Assembly (NCBI GenBank): GCA_030407085.1
Contig: CM059582.1
Span: 203,092,001 to 203,156,000 of the forward strand
Reading direction: 5' to 3'
DNA: 64,000 bases
DNA from: Trichopria drosophilae
Taxonomy: Eukaryota > Arthropoda > Insecta > Hymenoptera > Diapriidae
Shown piece after piece: positions 12,729 through 23,347 of this stretch. The position numbers were made by a program, and so were the translations under genes. The stretch's first letter is position 1. The number at the start of each line of letters is the position of its first letter. Below the pieces are notes generated by a model that saw only the letters and a program-made list of their open reading frames with translations, searched no databases and was not told the origin of the DNA.

Positions 12729-14658
12729 GAGGTCGAAACACAACGTCCCTATATATTTCCACTCTATTGGACTCTTGAAACCAGATTCGATAGCCCTTTT
12801 TATTTTCATCGTGTCCGACGAAAATTCCCTTTTTTGCTTTGGCATCCCATTTTTTTCGGTTTTGGTCTGGGATGTGTGCGTAGGCAACGGTGCCAGATAT
12901 CTGGAGGTTATCTATTTTTGGTTTTTTCTGAAACCACAGTTCGTAAGGAGTTTTTCCATTTTCCTGTGTAGGCCCTGTTCTGTTCAGCACATACGCTGCC
13001 ATATTCACAGCTTCGGCCCAGAGGAAAGTTTGGAGTTTTCCAGCGGTGATCATTGTCCTGGCTGCTTCGGTGAGAATCCGGATTTCTCTCTCCGCCTTGC
13101 CATTTTGTTCCGGTGTGTAGGGTACTGACGTTTGGTGCCTGATGCCGTGCTGAAGACATAATTCCTTTATTATTTGATTTAAAAACTCCAATCCATTGTC
13201 CGTTCGTATAGTGTCGATCAGCTGTCCAGTTTCAGCTCGAACTCGTTTCACAAACTCCACTATACGTTGAGGCACTTCCGCTTTACTTTTCAGCATGACC
13301 ACTTTCCTAAATTTGGAGTAGTCGTCCTTCATAACCAAGAAATATCTTGAACCTGCAATAGACTTCGGTTCCATGGGTCCACACAAGTCTGCGTGGATAA
13401 TCTCTCCGAGTCTTGTAGTTTTTGTGGTGCTCTCCGGGAACGGTAGTTTGTGTGCCTTGCTTATTACACACGCCTCACAGAATGGGTCCTTACCTCTGCT
13501 CGAAATCCCTTCGGTTTTCAGGTACCTCCTAACCTGAGCAAAATTTTGATGCACCAGCTTCTCGTGCCAAGTTTGCAGCGACGTAATGTTGCTTGCACCA
13601 ATGGTAGTTTGTTCCACCGCCATGCACGAATCAGGCTGCATCATAACCTTAAATTGCATTTGATACAAATTATTAACCCGAACACCGATTGCTACCACTT
13701 TGTCCTTTTTACGAATTTTACAAGTATAGTTCGTCGATTCTTCGACATATCCCTTGTCCAAAGTGGCCCCAAGAGAAAATAAATTATACCTTAGTCCTGG
13801 GACATACAAAACGTTTTCCAGGTATTTTGGATTCCATTTTTCTCCATCGTAGGCCAAAACATTTATTTTCCCAGATCCGAGCGCTGACAGTTGGGTTGCG
13901 TTTCCTAGGCGAACTTGCGACGAATGCTTGAATGGTTGATACGACTGGAACCAATTCCTGTTTCCAGACATGTGATTACTCGCCCCCGAGTCCATGTGCC
14001 ACTCCTCCGCTGGAGATGATTTGTGTTCACTCTCAGGATCCTTTTTCACACTTATCAACGCGTCAGCGTGTTGATTCCATGACTGCTTACGCTGATTTGC
14101 ACCACCTGTCATTGTCCCCTTTGAACGACACTCGTTTTTCCAGTGTCCTGGTTTACCGCACTTGAAACATTTCCCCGGCATCTTCTTTTCCATATTTGTT
14201 GGACGATTTACATTTCGACGATGATTGACCACCAACGCACATCCTGCTTGAGCACTTTCTTGACCATTTACTCTGGCTTCTTCCATGACCAACCTCGACG
14301 TCAGATTCGCCAAAGTGCGAGCATCCTCTTGGGTTGACTCCCATGCAGCCGCGAAGTGAGCGTATCCTGGGGGTAAATTCATGATAATTTTTGTGGCGAT
14401 CATATTATCCGATAGGGCCTCGCCCATCCCTTTAAGTCGAACGCTAATGTCGATGACCTTGGCAATATAATCGGCCATGCTATCACCCCCAACCTTGCTC
14501 AGTTTAAACCACTGCTGCTGCAGCATGTGTAGGCTTGTTGACGACTTATTTTCATATACCGCGTGAAGCTTGGTCCACATTTCATGTGCTGAATCGCAGT
14601 GCATAATGTGGAGAAGTACTTGCTCACCTGTGGTAGTGACGATACATTTTTGCGCCAT
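12691..14658 (-). pseudogene. Copia gag C-terminal part, protease and integrase
   Basis: The frame covers the retrotransposon gag domain (WFKLSKVGGDSMADYI), a CCHC knuckle (CFKCGKPGHWKNEC), the protease active site (WHMDSGASNHMSG), the integrase HHCC finger (WHEKLVHQN then CEACVISK) and the integrase core (HADLCGPM, TIRTDNGLEF, EQNGKAERE), then the integrase tail ending in VEIYRDVVFRP. After that the reading runs through the deletion junction into an out-of-frame stop. It begins at an ATG only because a one-base shift near 14650 separates it from the gag start. Confidence 0.88.
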
Positions 14659-14869
14659 TCCATCCCGTTTTTACCCAGTCTTTTAACTTTTTGCGGTGTT
14701 CCTCCAAGGCCTCGGCGTCGTCTACTCCTGGTGGTTCCGGTTTCAACTCCGTTCCATTTGCAATTCCTAGCACTTCACTTGCGACCATAAGCACCCGAAT
14801 TTGGAATTTCCACGACGGCCAGTTTTCGGCGCCAACGAGTTTCTTTATTTTTACCGTTTCCTGATCCAT
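14624..14869 (-). pseudogene. Copia gag N-terminus, frameshifted
   Basis: From ATG 14869 it encodes a classic Copia Gag start (KIKKLVGAENWPSWKFQIRV) and runs to WVKTGWNG, where the family sequence continues in another frame. A single-base indel at about 14645-14660 is the simplest explanation. An upstream ATG at 14908 is less typical. Confidence 0.8.
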
Positions 14870-14995
14870 TTCGGCGTGTTCAGCGATTTTTCCGAGGTCG
14901 TCTCGCACTATCGCACGTGGCCGGCTAACCTCACTTTTCTCGTGTCCTTTTTACCACAATTTTTTGTTTATTTCCCAGAACGTTTTGCACAACGG

Positions 14996-15014
14996 CGTTC
15001 CTGGGCCCATAACC
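14996..15014 (-). promoter_or_regulatory. Copia primer-binding site (initiator tRNA-Met half-molecule type)
   Basis: Read on the minus strand, the bases directly after the 5' LTR are GGTTATGGGCCCAG. That is complementary to the anticodon stem-loop of initiator tRNA-Met, not to a CCA end. This is the known priming mode of Drosophila copia, in which a cut 5' half of the tRNA is the primer. Confidence 0.8.
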
Positions 15015-15259
15015 TGTTGGGTTTTTAATAAAAACACCTGGATGCTGGTTTTAATAAACAATATATTTTGGATTTGGTTTTCTTCTATTTCACACGCTTC
15101 GCGTATCACGCCGAAGATCTGATTGATAATGCTTGCGCCGGAGAAAATTATAAACTGTTGTTTGTTTACCACGTGACTCTTTGGCGGGAGATTCAAACGT
15201 ATTCCTTACAGTATGTTTATGTTTATTCTATTGTACTTATTATTTTTAATAATCCAACA
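15015..15259 (-). repeat. 5' LTR of Copia element
   Basis: 245 bp, apparently identical to 11279-11523. Followed by the ATTAT duplication. Confidence 0.92.
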
Positions 15260-15264
15260 ATTAT

Positions 15265-17800
15265 AATATTACAGTGCTTTAAAAACAATAAAGTTCCTTT
15301 TTACATTTTTCATAGACTAATAAGTAAACAAATTTCATCATTTTCTAAACATTATGACAACAGTTTATATTGCCCATAAGGTGTTGAATATCTTATTTCT
15401 AAGAGCAAATAGCTCATTCACATTAATTTCATTGTTATTTCATATATTTTTACATGCAATTTCATATACTTCACGAAAATAGATATCTTTAATATTAAAA
15501 AATATAATATTTACAAGATTTTTTACATTTCTGTCCGCCATATTGGATCCGACATTTTGAATTTTAAAAACTGACATCGTATTCGTATTCAGCGACCCCA
15601 ATAACCTTTCAAATACATAGGTTTCAGTTTATATTGCGGTACTATTGTTCACAATCAAATTCTTTTTATTTTTTTTCAATTTTTTAAGTTTTATTTGTTA
15701 TTAAAAATAAATTGTTGTTCATATTGCAGTAAGTTGACGTGCAATTATGTTTACTAATATATTAGGATGATATAAAGAAAGAATTGTGTCCCTATTGGTT
15801 GTTTTTGGAGTAAAAAGCTTAAATATATATATATATATATGGCCACTGGTGGGACACTGGTATCCCGCTATGCTTCAAAGGGTTAAACAACTCAATATTA
15901 ACTTGTTACTCCCTAAGTAAACCATGTAGTAGGTTTTATGAAATTGGTTTTGTCAATTCAACTACATACTATTCAGTCCAACTACATTTAGTTGATTTAA
16001 CTAAATCCAATTTCAACTAAATGCATTTAGTCAGTTTAACGAAATTTTTTTAAAATTAAGTATAAATTTATTACAAAAAATTATAACTTTATATAATACA
16101 TGCACAAAAAAGGCGTTTTTCACCCCTTGCTTAGGACTTAGAAGAACTCGAGCAATATTATTGCCCCAAATCTTCAACTAGAGGCCCTAAAATTGCTCTC
16201 GTAATTCAAAAGTCCCTCCTTTGTTCCCTTGGTGCATAATATACTATTAAAATTATAATGTTTAAGAAAATGCAGAAGAAATATGTTTGGTTATATTTGT
16301 AAAATTTTGTTTACAATCTTTAGGTAACAAGAGTATCTAATTGTAATACAAAACAGTTTATTTTTGTTGACAGGCTAAAATACTTGATTTTGTGGAATCC
16401 TTTTTTATTCTCCTCAAGTCCTTATTATTATCTATTAAAAATGTATATTTGTAAATTATGTATATCAAAATTTATAAATGTAATGCAGTACAATCGACAT
16501 CAGAAATTTGTTTGAAACCGATTATTTGAAGTTATATTGTTCAAATAGTCGAAATAAAATAATAAGAAATTTAAGTACGATATAGATTTTTGCACATTTG
16601 GGCAAAACGTAGCAACCTAATTTAAAAGTGATATTGTAACACAAATTTAGTATTAAAATATTTGACTACACAAAAATTGAGTAAATGATCACAGTAGATT
16701 CAGAATGCCACGCTCTGTCCAAATGTGAAAAAAGTCGAGTCGGGCTTATATTTCTTATTATTTTGTTTTGACCTTTCGAACATGACAACTTGAAGTAATC
16801 GGTTTAAAACAAATTCACCCAAGTTTCTTAGAACAAAAGGTATCCAGAAATATGGTTATAGATTAATTTGAGACAAGAATTACATTTCGCCATAGTATAG
16901 AATCAAACAATTTGAACCAAAATCAATAACTCAACCCTTTGTTATCGGTTAAAATTATTTTATTCTGTACTAAGACAAATTTTGTAATTTTCTACTTAAA
17001 TTAATCTATATCCATATTTCTCGATATATTTTGCTCTTGCAAATGTGGGAAAATTTGTTTTAAACCGACTACTTGAAGTTATCATGTTCAAACAGTCGAA
17101 ACAAAATAATAAAAAATTTAAGTACGATACAGATTTTTGTACATTTGGACAAAAGATAGCAATCTAATTCATGAGTGATATTATACCACAAATTTGGTAT
17201 TAAAGTATGTGACTAGACACAAATTGAGTAAATTATCACAGTAGACTCAGAATCAGAATGCAAGCGATGCAATGCGAAGTAGAAATACATGTATTACAGA
17301 AAAAGCATAAGCTTTACAAAGACAACTTCAAGTATGTAATAGATGAAAGCCAAGTATTAATTTAAAGTCTTACTACAATTTATAATGTTAAAGTACTCAT
17401 CATAGAATTACTATTGTACTGTAATTAATAATGATTATTAGAGTTAATATAATGTTTGAAATAAATTATGTATTGTTTAATCTGATGTACAAATTTCATG
17501 ACTTAGCCTTACCAGTTTTTATTATTAACACTTAATTTCCTGAAAACATTAAAATACTTTATTTCACTTAGCATCATTTAAAAATTGAAATATACCTGTA
17601 AATTTCTACTAGTAATTAGTAAAAGCGTCTATATTCGTTGGTAAAATTATTAAGGAGGTTGTAATTCTACTACAGCGACTGTAAAATTCAACTTAAAAAT
17701 TGAAAACATAACCAAAATTCACGTCTTGTGTTTGAAAAACAATGTTGGGATACATACTCAGAAAAATTAAGATTATTATCTGGTAACCGGTACTTACCGC
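15265..17800. other. gene-empty AT-rich stretch with short repeats
   Basis: No supported gene. It contains a (TA)n run near 15823-15840, AACTACATTTAGTTGATTTAAC-type self-complementary words at 15955-16045 and the duplicated segment listed separately. A piggyBac-like end AAAGGGTTAA at about 15883-15893 has no visible partner. The intron leading to a 5' UTR exon of the DUF4806 gene may cross this stretch. Confidence 0.5.
16508..17262. repeat. duplicated about 200-bp segment, two direct and one inverted copy
   Basis: The segment at 16508-16708 recurs in direct orientation at 17054-17262 with scattered substitutions. A partial inverted copy lies between them (about 16750-16813 against the start of the second copy). 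The shared core includes TTTAAGTACGATA and TTGAGTAAATGATCACAGTA-like words. No coding potential. Confidence 0.65.
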
Positions 17801-17979
17801 TTAAATATTTGCAAATTATATTCCAGATTCGGGAGAAAAAATCAAAATTTCCAAGTCCATGTACAGCTTTCTTATAATTTCTTTCATCATATGATCATAT
17901 GTACATGGGACATCTGCCTCTAGCGGCAAAATCACTGAACACATTCCTCGTTTCTCCTGCACAGCATTTCGCGCAATAC

Positions 17980-18020
17980 GCTGTGATTGGTCTTTGACAA
18001 AGAGCGCGACCAATCACAGC
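17980..18020. promoter_or_regulatory. inverted CCAAT-box pair, putative promoter element
   Basis: A perfect 13-bp inverted repeat, GCTGTGATTGGTC and GACCAATCACAGC, separated by 15 bases. Each arm carries an ATTGG/CCAAT core as recognised by NF-Y. It lies about 250 bp upstream of the small gene at 18268 in a GC-richer patch. It could serve that gene, the minus-strand DUF4806 gene, or both. Confidence 0.4.
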
Positions 18021-18267
18021 ATCCTACACGTTACTGTCTCACCTCCCATCACTGACTTTACGTAACCGGCCGATGTTGGCAGTTGGCCACCCTACTTCAG
18101 TACAAACATGGCGACGACGGGTCACGGCATGTCCCGTTGGACTTTCCTGTTTGTTATCCGGGTTTCATTTTATTGATAGTGATTACAATGTCTAATTACT
18201 CAATGCGATCAATTTATTACGGATCAATGTACATTCGCGGACCGAGTGGATGTTTGAATCTCAAATA

Positions 18268-18610
18268 ATGGTGAGGAAGAGGCGGAAGAATTCACAAGTT
18301 GCGGCAACGACTCGGCGGCCGGTAATACAGAGTTCGACAAGATCAAATGAAAAGGAAGATTTTACGGTAAATAAAACATAAAAGTGATAAGGGAAAAAGA
18401 TCATAATGCTTTGTGGTTAAATAGAGTTTATTTTGGGTATTGCAGTTTTACGGGGCAAAGAAAACACCAAATCAGCTGACTAAGCAGCAGCTGGAACAAG
18501 TGCGGACAAATCGGAGACACAGGCGACGTTCCAATTTGATTTACATATTTGTTTTATTACACATAATTGTTGTTAGTTCATGTATTTGGGTATATTGCTT
18601 AATATTATAA
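18268..18610 (+). CDS. small tail-anchored membrane protein, two exons (87 aa)
   Basis: Exon 1 is 18268-18366 and exon 2 is 18446-18610, joined in phase 0 by a short intron (GTAAAT donor, TATTGCAG acceptor). The start has A at -3 and G at +4. The protein is Arg/Lys-rich at the N-terminus (MVRKRRKNSQ), has a polar Gln-rich middle (NQLTKQQLEQVR), a basic run RRHRRRS, then about 23 hydrophobic residues (LIYIFVLLHIIVVSSC) close to the C-terminus. A single C-terminal membrane helix preceded by positive charges suggests a tail-anchored protein, probably with its N-terminus in the cytosol. I do not recognise the family. The fit of ATG context, intron and hydrophobic tail makes a real gene likely. 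Confidence 0.55.
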
Positions 18611-18834
18611 TATTAAGATTATCGCTTATTAAATGAAAATTAACTTGCTTTCATAAAAATGTATTAAATATTATACCATTACAAATCAATATTAATGAAT
18701 ATAATATAATAAATAATTGTTCATTCCAATCCAGAAGATGATCCATTTATCAAGAGACTTGCTCAAGTGTGAACTTTAAACTTGCGACTTATCACTCCGA
18801 ACTGACACCTTCCGTGAAATTCAATATCGCACCA

Positions 18835-20997
18835 TTAATTGTGAAGTAAAGAAAGCGCATATATCTTTTCTTCCACATTAGTAGACATATTCATACGAAG
18901 CAACATCATTTTATTGCAAATTAAATCGACCGGTTTATTCACAATAATACCTCTCGGCTCTGAATAAAGTTCATACATTTTAAAAGTCTTTGACGAGCTT
19001 GGGTATGAATAAATAGATCCTTTTATAATCCATTCTTCACCTTGCAACATAATTTGATTCATATTTTCAATTTTAAACATTTTCTTTATTTGTAGAATAG
19101 AATTATCAGATAAATGAACGACATTATTAGGCACTGAGTCAGTTAGAATATGCGAACCATATCGTAGTTTTTTAATACATCCATTTGTAGGATGTTCTTT
19201 TACAATTTCTATTCGCAATAGGATAACTGCTTTTTTCCTTTTTAACAATTCTACTTCATGTATCCTTCTGCAAATTTGCGAAAGTGGGCGATAAGGGCTA
19301 CGAACAAGCTTTTTTATCTTACCCAACAAATTTTCAAATGGAAATGCATCAATAAAACTTAACGCACATCCCATATTTTCCACATCGTCTGTTAAGTGGA
19401 TTAAATTATGTGCATTTAAGGATTGTACTTGGGCGGAGTAAATACTCGTCAAAAGCATGAAAAATCTTTGCAAATACAATTTTGCAGCATTTCGATATGC
19501 TTCATTTGAACACAAGGCCTTGCAATATAATATTCGACAAGCTGCGTGTAATAATAAAAAATGTTTATATTGATCCGGTTTCAAGATATTTCTCAGAACA
19601 ATAGGACCTAAGTAAAGAAGAAAAAGTCTTAACTCGGTGCATTTCCATTTCGGTAGGAACTTCAAACTTCGTGGCTTGCGTTGAAAATTAGATGGAATTT
19701 GAGCCTTTAAATATTCTAATCTTCTATTTAATTCCCCTTTTGATTGAGATCCTAATTTTGATTTGAGTTGACGTCCTTTCAATGACTTTTGGTAACCACC
19801 AGTCCACAATTCCAATAGTTTCAACATGATCCCAGCAAACAACAAATGCATGGCATCGAGGACAAATGCCTTGATCATATCAATAGGAGGATCTATTTCG
19901 ATCAATGGTGATGTTCCTATATGATGATCTGGATGTTGCAAATTTCGAAATGTAAAATCATTGCGTTTTTCCGCATCGATTTCAGAATACACAGTGCAGA
20001 AACCTCGACCTGACTCAACTCTTACACCATACACGATACATCTTTCGCATGCACTGTAACCTCCAGGATATTTTGTTCATTTTATAAAAGCTCTGGCTTG
20101 TGAATCACAAATGAAGCACTGGAGATTCACAATATATTTCACTGAAGATATTGTGATTCCATTGTTCAATATAGAATTTAATTCTTCGATAAATGGTTTT
20201 AAATATGTACTCAATTCTTTGGGTTTAGCATTTGAACAATAAGCAGCAACAATGAAAGGTGAATAAGGATTTATGTCTGATGTAGTATGTACTCTGCACA
20301 ATATTGGCCATAATTGCATATTATTTGATTTAAATAATGGCATTCCGTCAATATTAAATTGTAATAAAATTTTCTGATCAGGATGTAAATCTTCATTTAA
20401 GCAAAATTTTAATTGTGATTCTATTTTCGTAAAATACACATATTCTCCATCATCCACGGTTTTAATTTCAAAACGACAAGTTGCAGAACGTAAAAGTGTC
20501 TTTGCAGTTGCAGGTAATTCTGGCAGGACACGAGGTTTTAATATTTTTAATAATCTGTCTACAGTGGCCTGTGAGACATTCTCTTCTACCGCCCAATTTC
20601 GAATTTGTCTGACTTCTACAGGACCAGAATTATCATCATTTGACAAAAAACTTTCATCAAATTCAGATGACTGTATTTCTTCTTGATCATATTGGTGATC
20701 AATTATTTCATCTTGATGACATTGTTGTTCGATTGTTTCATCTTGATCATATTGTTGTTCTAATTGTTCTAATACTTGTGCTTCTTCACATAATTCTATT
20801 TGTGCCTGTTCTTGTGCTAGTTGTTGTTGTTCTTGTTGTTTTGTTTTATGTTGCGGTGAAGTTAGACTGGCGTTACCAGTGCTATGAAGAGAAGATAATT
20901 CTTCCAATTCCTGACAAATTACCCTTTGAACTTTTCGATGCGTCCTGACACGTTCTTTAGTTTTTTCACGCTTTCTCTTTAGACTACGAGCTAACAT
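18835..20997 (-). pseudogene. Tnp2-like (CACTA/EnSpm-type) transposase, broken by one TGA
   Basis: Two open stretches (20997-20077 and 20034-18835) share one frame and are separated only by TGA at 20077-20079, giving 721 codons with one stop. The N-terminus is basic, then Gln/Glu-rich (poly-Q coiled region). The catalytic landmarks of this transposase family are visible: NIDGMPLFKSNNMQLWPILC (first Asp), KAFVLDAMHLLFAG (second Asp) and DAFPFENLLGKIKK (Glu). LYLGPIVLRNIL, YKHFLLLHAACRIL and LNAHNLIHLTDDVENMGC match conserved blocks. The stop falls in a Cys/Gly-rich stretch (ARAFIK, stop, TKYPGGYSACERC) where the family normally has a residue. I found no convincing CACTA-type terminal repeats. 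It is a transposon remnant, or less likely a domesticated gene with a recent nonsense change. Confidence 0.8.
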
Positions 20998-21325
20998 TTT
21001 GTTACGTCTATAATGACAACAGTTTTCTAAACTCTAGACTTTTCTAGACTCTTTCTAGCATCTTCGATCCTCCATAACCTCTATCTTTCCCGACTTTTTA
21101 ACATCACGGTTTTCATAATATCGGTACCCTATTTGAACCCTGATAGTATTTCAGAATAGACAGCCCTAATTTGCCACTAATTCTACCGCAATTAAGAATT
21201 GTGGATGATATTATCAGTACCCTTCTCGAACCCGATTAATTGTCCAGAATATTATTTTTCATGTAAAAAAATGGCTGTCCTGAATTATACTGACCAGGAG
21301 CCTATGCTTGAACCTTACAATGTCC

Positions 21326-22259
21326 CTAATTAGGGAAGCCACGATAAGGCCCGGTGAGGAGCCCTAACAGTATTCGGGAAGCCCCGACACAATTTCCACA
21401 CGGGATCTCGACCGCAATCGGAGGGATACCGAGCTCTAGACGAATTAAATAGGCCGGGGCATTTCTCGGCAAATGAAGAAGCCTTTTAAAAAAGTCAATC
21501 TGCACCGACTCCAGCCTGTCCAAGTATCGGAAAGCCCAAAACGGAGCTGCGTATAAAAGGACCGATGTAACCAAGGCTTTGTACAGTTTCCAGTATGCGT
21601 CCCACGCATCCATCTTCGCAGAGTTTATTGTCGCCAGAGACGAGGCGGTCGCGGCCCCTGTTCGAATGACGGCGTCCTCAAACGGCTGAAGGCCCGACGC
21701 TGAAGAGGAAAACACAATGCCTAAAAATCTGTATGCGCTTGTAATTTCAATAGGAGTGTTATCGAACAGAAATCCTCTCGAGAACTGGTCGAGCGGGCCA
21801 GCCCTTCTGAAACAAATTATCTTGGTCTTCTCGACATTTACGGTGAGCTGGTTAGTCGAGCAGTAGTCGGAGAGGATTCTTAGCTTACGGCGAAGATCTG
21901 AGGGAGAAAAAGCAAGAATAGTAAGATCATCAGCGTAGAGGAGCATTAGCAGATCGACGGATCTGGTAACGTCCACCCCGCGAACATTGTTATCCCGGAA
22001 AAAAGTGACTATGTCTGAAATGTACAAAATAAATAATAATGGACTCAGAATTTCGCCTTGAAGCACACCTACGGATACATTGAAACGCGACACTCCACCT
22101 TCATCGTTGTTAAACAAAACTGACGCTGCACGATACAGCGCGCTAAGCACCCTGACGAATTTAGCGCTGACACCTAGTCCAAGGAGCTTACGCCATAGGA
22201 GAGCATGAGGGACGGAATCAAAGGCCCTCTTAAAGTCAACGAAGAGGCTGAAAAGTTTC
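21326..22259 (-). pseudogene. 5'-truncated LINE reverse transcriptase fragment
   Basis: The minus-strand frame opens abruptly at about 22259 inside the reverse transcriptase domain. It shows LFVDFKRAFDSVPHALLW (first catalytic Asp), VGVLQGEILSPLLF and LMLLYADDLTIL (YADD), then the thumb region and LYAAPFWAFRYLDRLESVQ. It ends with a stop at 21326 after a short C-terminal segment. Endonuclease and upstream parts are missing, as expected for a 5'-truncated Jockey/I-like non-LTR copy. Exact clade uncertain. Confidence 0.85.
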
Positions 22260-22633
22260 GCGTGCGCAACATGTATTTAAATGTATTTAAAGGTCATCTA
22301 CGCAATGTGTTGGTAAATATTAGTAAATAATAAAGAGCAGTGGGGGTGGCTCACCATAACAAACCAAAGAAACATCGTCATCGTCAAACTGCACAAATGT
22401 CGTGTTAGCGGATTCAACGACAACTCAAGCTCACCTGAAACTCTACAGCTACCTAGAAAAATTGGACCCTGTCGCGTACTTTATTTTGATACCGACTCGG
22501 TAATTTACTTATCGGGAGGACACACATCAGCCAAACGATACGACCCACAGCTCGGGACTTTTCTCGGAGATTTGACTGATGAATTAGCGGTTTACGGTCC
22601 AGACTCCAGGTTCTTACATTCAGACTTTTATCT

Positions 22634-22638
22634 CGGGA
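22634..22638. other. target site duplication CGGGA, left copy
   Basis: The same five bases follow the other LTR at 29721-29725. Confidence 0.85.
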
Positions 22639-23245
22639 TGTTTCGTTTTGAGTGACGGGCAGCTTTATTCCGCTAACTCAATGACGTAATGCGTGGTGCG
22701 ACAGGATGGAGATTGCAAATAACAATTGGATGTTACGTCTAATATATATCACTTTATTAACACAACAAAAAACACTTAAAATGATCTATATATACAAGTC
22801 CTTAATAAACTGGAGGTCAAATTACTCGCGATCACACGTGGTTTTCACAGATGGCGACAACTCCCGAAAGATCGGATTGATTTATCCGAAAATCAATTAC
22901 ATTTAGGTAAATTGACTGAGTTAGCTCACTCTGGATTTATTAAATTGCGCGCGAAGGTTTCGCGGAGACTAAACAATATGAGCAATTTGATGCCTAAGCG
23001 GAAGGTGCCGATGCGTAACACGTTCAAAAGCGATATAGAGCACAAGTGCGTCAAGTTACCGGACGTCTTCTTTCCGAGAACCGCCGGAAAAACGTGGCGC
23101 GGCGCTTCGAGCGGCAGATCGGCGCGATCTTAATTCTGCTGACTAAGCACGGCGAAATCAAGAACAAGTCAAATGAAAGCAGATTTTTCGCAGTGATTAT
23201 AAAAACCGCGAAACTTAAAATCGGCAGAGGGTATATCCGCCAACA
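22639..23245 (-). repeat. 3' LTR of Bel-Pao element 2
   Basis: 607 bp with TG...CA ends. Short frames inside both LTR copies are repeated exactly and are not genes. Confidence 0.93.
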
Positions 23246-23260
23246 TACCGCCCGCCTTGC
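23246..23260 (-). promoter_or_regulatory. purine-rich tract of Bel-Pao element 2
   Basis: On the minus strand it reads GCAAGGCGGGCGGTA, directly before the 3' LTR. It is identical to the tract of element 1. Confidence 0.65.
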
Positions 23261-23347
23261 GCGATGAAGACGCGCGAAAGACGCAAAATTTAACTCGCAA
23301 CAACTTAATTCTAAACCTTAAACATGTAACTACAGATAGACTTAAAT

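Larger units (their letters stand above)
11279..15259 (-). mobile_element. Copia LTR retrotransposon with internal reverse transcriptase deletion
   Basis: LTRs of 245 bp at both ends (11279-11523, 15015-15259) look identical and carry TG...CA ends. The target duplication is ATTAT (11274-11278 and 15260-15264). The primer site next to the right (5') LTR matches the anticodon arm of initiator tRNA-Met. Gag, protease, integrase and RNase H are recognisable, but the N-terminal half of reverse transcriptase is missing. It lies in the same orientation as the DUF4806 gene, upstream of its first coding exon. Confidence 0.93.

Noticed and set aside
18268..18610. Assignment of the small gene to TRIQK or SMCO4 families
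   Set aside because: Length and hydrophobic tail are similar, but the diagnostic spaced QxxK/R motifs and core sequences do not match.
20077..20079. TGA read as selenocysteine
   Set aside because: No selenocysteine insertion element was seen and transposases of this family are not selenoproteins. A nonsense change is simpler.
22706..23267. Short frames repeated exactly at 29181-29733
   Set aside because: They lie in the two LTRs of Bel-Pao element 2 and show no domain.
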